Shown here one piece after another: positions 33,201 through 34,325 of a stretch of 34,325 bases of DNA. The number at the start of each line of letters is the position of its first letter. Positions within the stretch are counted from its first letter, which is position 1. The position numbers and the translations under genes are program-made. The DNA comes from Actinomycetota bacterium (lineage in GTDB: Bacteria; Actinomycetota; UBA4738; HRBIN12), in contig JACQDK010000084.1 in assembly GCA_016201135.1 (NCBI GenBank), forward strand, positions 1 to 34,325, in the 5' to 3' direction. The notes under the pieces were generated by a model. The model worked only from the letters and a program-made list of their open reading frames with translations, was not told the DNA's origin and made no database searches.

Positions 33201-34325
33201 GCGGGCTCCTCCGAAAGCGCACGTTCCTCCGCAGGGCCGAGGTCAAGCCCCGCTACGACGTCGCGATCGTCGGCGGCGGCGTGAACGGCCTCTCGCTCGC
33301 GTACAACCTCGTCGCGAACCACGGCGTGCGCGACGTGGCGGTGTTCGAGCGCGCGTACATCGGCTCGGGCGGGTCCGGTCGCAACACGCAGGTGATCCGC
33401 GCGAACTACAACACCCCCGAGAACGTGCCCCTCTACAAGAGGAGCATGGAGATCTGGCGAACGCTCTCGGCGGAGCTCGACTTCAACATCATGTTCTCGA
33501 CGCAGGGCGAGCTGGACCTCTGCCACACCCACGACTCGCTCGAAGTCGAGCGCGACAAGTCCCTGCTGAACGCGACCTACGGGGTGCGGACCGACATCCT
33601 GTCCGTGGACGAGGTGCGCAAGGTATGCCCGCTCGTGGACGTGACCGGCGGCGGCGAGCTGCCGGTGATCGGCGCGTCCTACCACCCGCCGGGCTCGTTC
33701 GCCCGACACGATTCGGTGGTGTGGGCGTACGCGACGGCAGCGGAGCGCCGGGGCGTCGACGTCCACGAGGCGTGCGGGGTCACGGGCCTGACCGTCGCGG
33801 GCGGTCGCTGCACGGGGATCCTGACCGAAGCCGGCCCGGTGCAGACCGGCGTGGTGGTCAGCGCCGTCGCCGGCTACACCTCGATCGTGGCCGCGATGGC
33901 CGGGCTGAAGCTCCCGATCAGCACGCACCCGCTTCAGGCTTTCGTCACCGAGCCCTATGCCCACGTGCTGGACGGACTGGTGTCCTCGATGGACCTCTAC
34001 ATCTACGTGTCGCAGACCGCCCGCGGCGAGCTCCTGGCCGGCGCGGAGATCCTGCCTTACAACACCTATTCGACCCGGTCCACGTTCGACTTCCTGGCCG
34101 AGGCCTCGAAGCGCTCGATCCAGATCCTGCCGTTCATGGCGAAGGCGCGCGCGATGCGCCAGTGGGCGGGTCTCTGCGACATGACGCCGGACTCCTCGCC
34201 GATCCTCGGGGAGACCGAGGTGCGCGACTTCCACCTGATGGCGGGCATGGGCACGTGGGGGTTCAAGGGGTCGCCGATCTTCGGCGCCTCGATGGCCGAG
34301 CTGATCGCGACCGGCCGCACTCCCG
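33197..34325 (+). CDS. soxB: Sarcosine oxidase subunit beta (partial, runs off the window)
   Basis: 376 residues are in view, of a family length near 405. The start is GTG 33197, overlapping soxG. VAIVGGGVNGLSLAYNLV (23-40) binds FAD. GSFARHDSVVWAYAT (166-180) holds His171, the expected site of covalent FMN. HPLQAFVTEPYAHVL and DSSPILGETEVRDFHLMAGMGTWGFKG are the later family signatures. This subunit oxidises sarcosine to glycine, with methylene passed to the folate domain. There is no stop or frameshift to the window edge. Confidence 0.94.
   Translation, partial: MSGLLRKRTFLRRAEVKPRYDVAIVGGGVNGLSLAYNLVANHGVRDVAVFERAYIGSGGSGRNTQVIRANYNTPENVPLYKRSMEIWRTLSAELDFNIMFSTQGELDLCHTHDSLEVERDKSLLNATYGVRTDILSVDEVRKVCPLVDVTGGGELPVIGASYHPPGSFARHDSVVWAYATAAERRGVDVHEACGVTGLTVAGGRCTGILTEAGPVQTGVVVSAVAGYTSIVAAMAGLKLPISTHPLQAFVTEPYAHVLDGLVSSMDLYIYVSQTARGELLAGAEILPYNTYSTRSTFDFLAEASKRSIQILPFMAKARAMRQWAGLCDMTPDSSPILGETEVRDFHLMAGMGTWGFKGSPIFGASMAELIATGRTP

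Overview
The window is GC-rich, has frequent GTG starts and long antisense shadow frames, and carries an FdxA-type ferredoxin, a PucR regulator, a PCYCGC protein and a tiny Lys-rich protein. These point to an Actinomycetota (high-GC Gram-positive) chromosome, probably an uncultured or environmental lineage; the exact taxon cannot be read from the sequence. No rRNA, tRNA, CRISPR array, transposase or phage gene was found.

Layout. 1-796: the end of an McrB-like AAA+ ATPase and a DUF2357 (McrC-like) protein that stops where its nuclease domain should begin. 814-4352 (minus): acetamidase/formamidase-like protein, a MoaD/ThiS-like sulfur-carrier fold protein, and a propionate-CoA ligase with a single-base frameshift. 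4524-6854: B12-binding radical SAM enzyme and two small membrane proteins. 6992-9689 (minus): DEAD-box helicase, GH25 lysozyme, FdxA ferredoxin. 9789-12504 (minus): a three-gene oxidase related to sarcosine oxidase alpha/beta but rearranged (free BFD-like [2Fe-2S] protein, SoxB-like flavoprotein, [2Fe-2S]+FAD protein). 12693-17318: ArfB, GNAT, GYD protein, AmmeMemoRadiSam pair (AmrS, AmrB), NTF2-like and nucleotidyltransferase-like proteins. 17388-24555: APC permease, metallophosphoesterase and ureohydrolase (minus), divergent from PucR and a hydroxypyruvate isomerase-tartronate semialdehyde reductase fusion (plus), with a perfect inverted repeat between them. 24719-27315: PCYCGC protein, a membrane-anchored partner, YczE-like protein, YbaK-like deacylase, 36-residue Lys-rich protein. 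27350-34325: non-pyrrolysine MttB-family methyltransferase with its corrinoid protein (minus), then soxD-soxA-gcvT-soxG-soxB (plus; soxB runs off the window).

The genes suggest a catabolic neighbourhood for small nitrogen compounds. Methylated glycines would be demethylated by the corrinoid pair and by the tetrameric sarcosine oxidase. A guanidino compound would be split to urea by the ureohydrolase, and an amide would be hydrolysed by the formamidase-like enzyme. Glyoxylate-derived C3 units would pass through the Hyi-GlxR fusion to glycerate. That linkage is inference from co-location; no substrate is shown by the sequence. The most unusual points are the Hyi-GlxR fusion, the split sarcosine oxidase alpha subunit beside a second rearranged Sox-like oxidase, the amidase/MoaD-like pair, and the near-perfect operator-like palindrome in the PucR/ureohydrolase divergent region.
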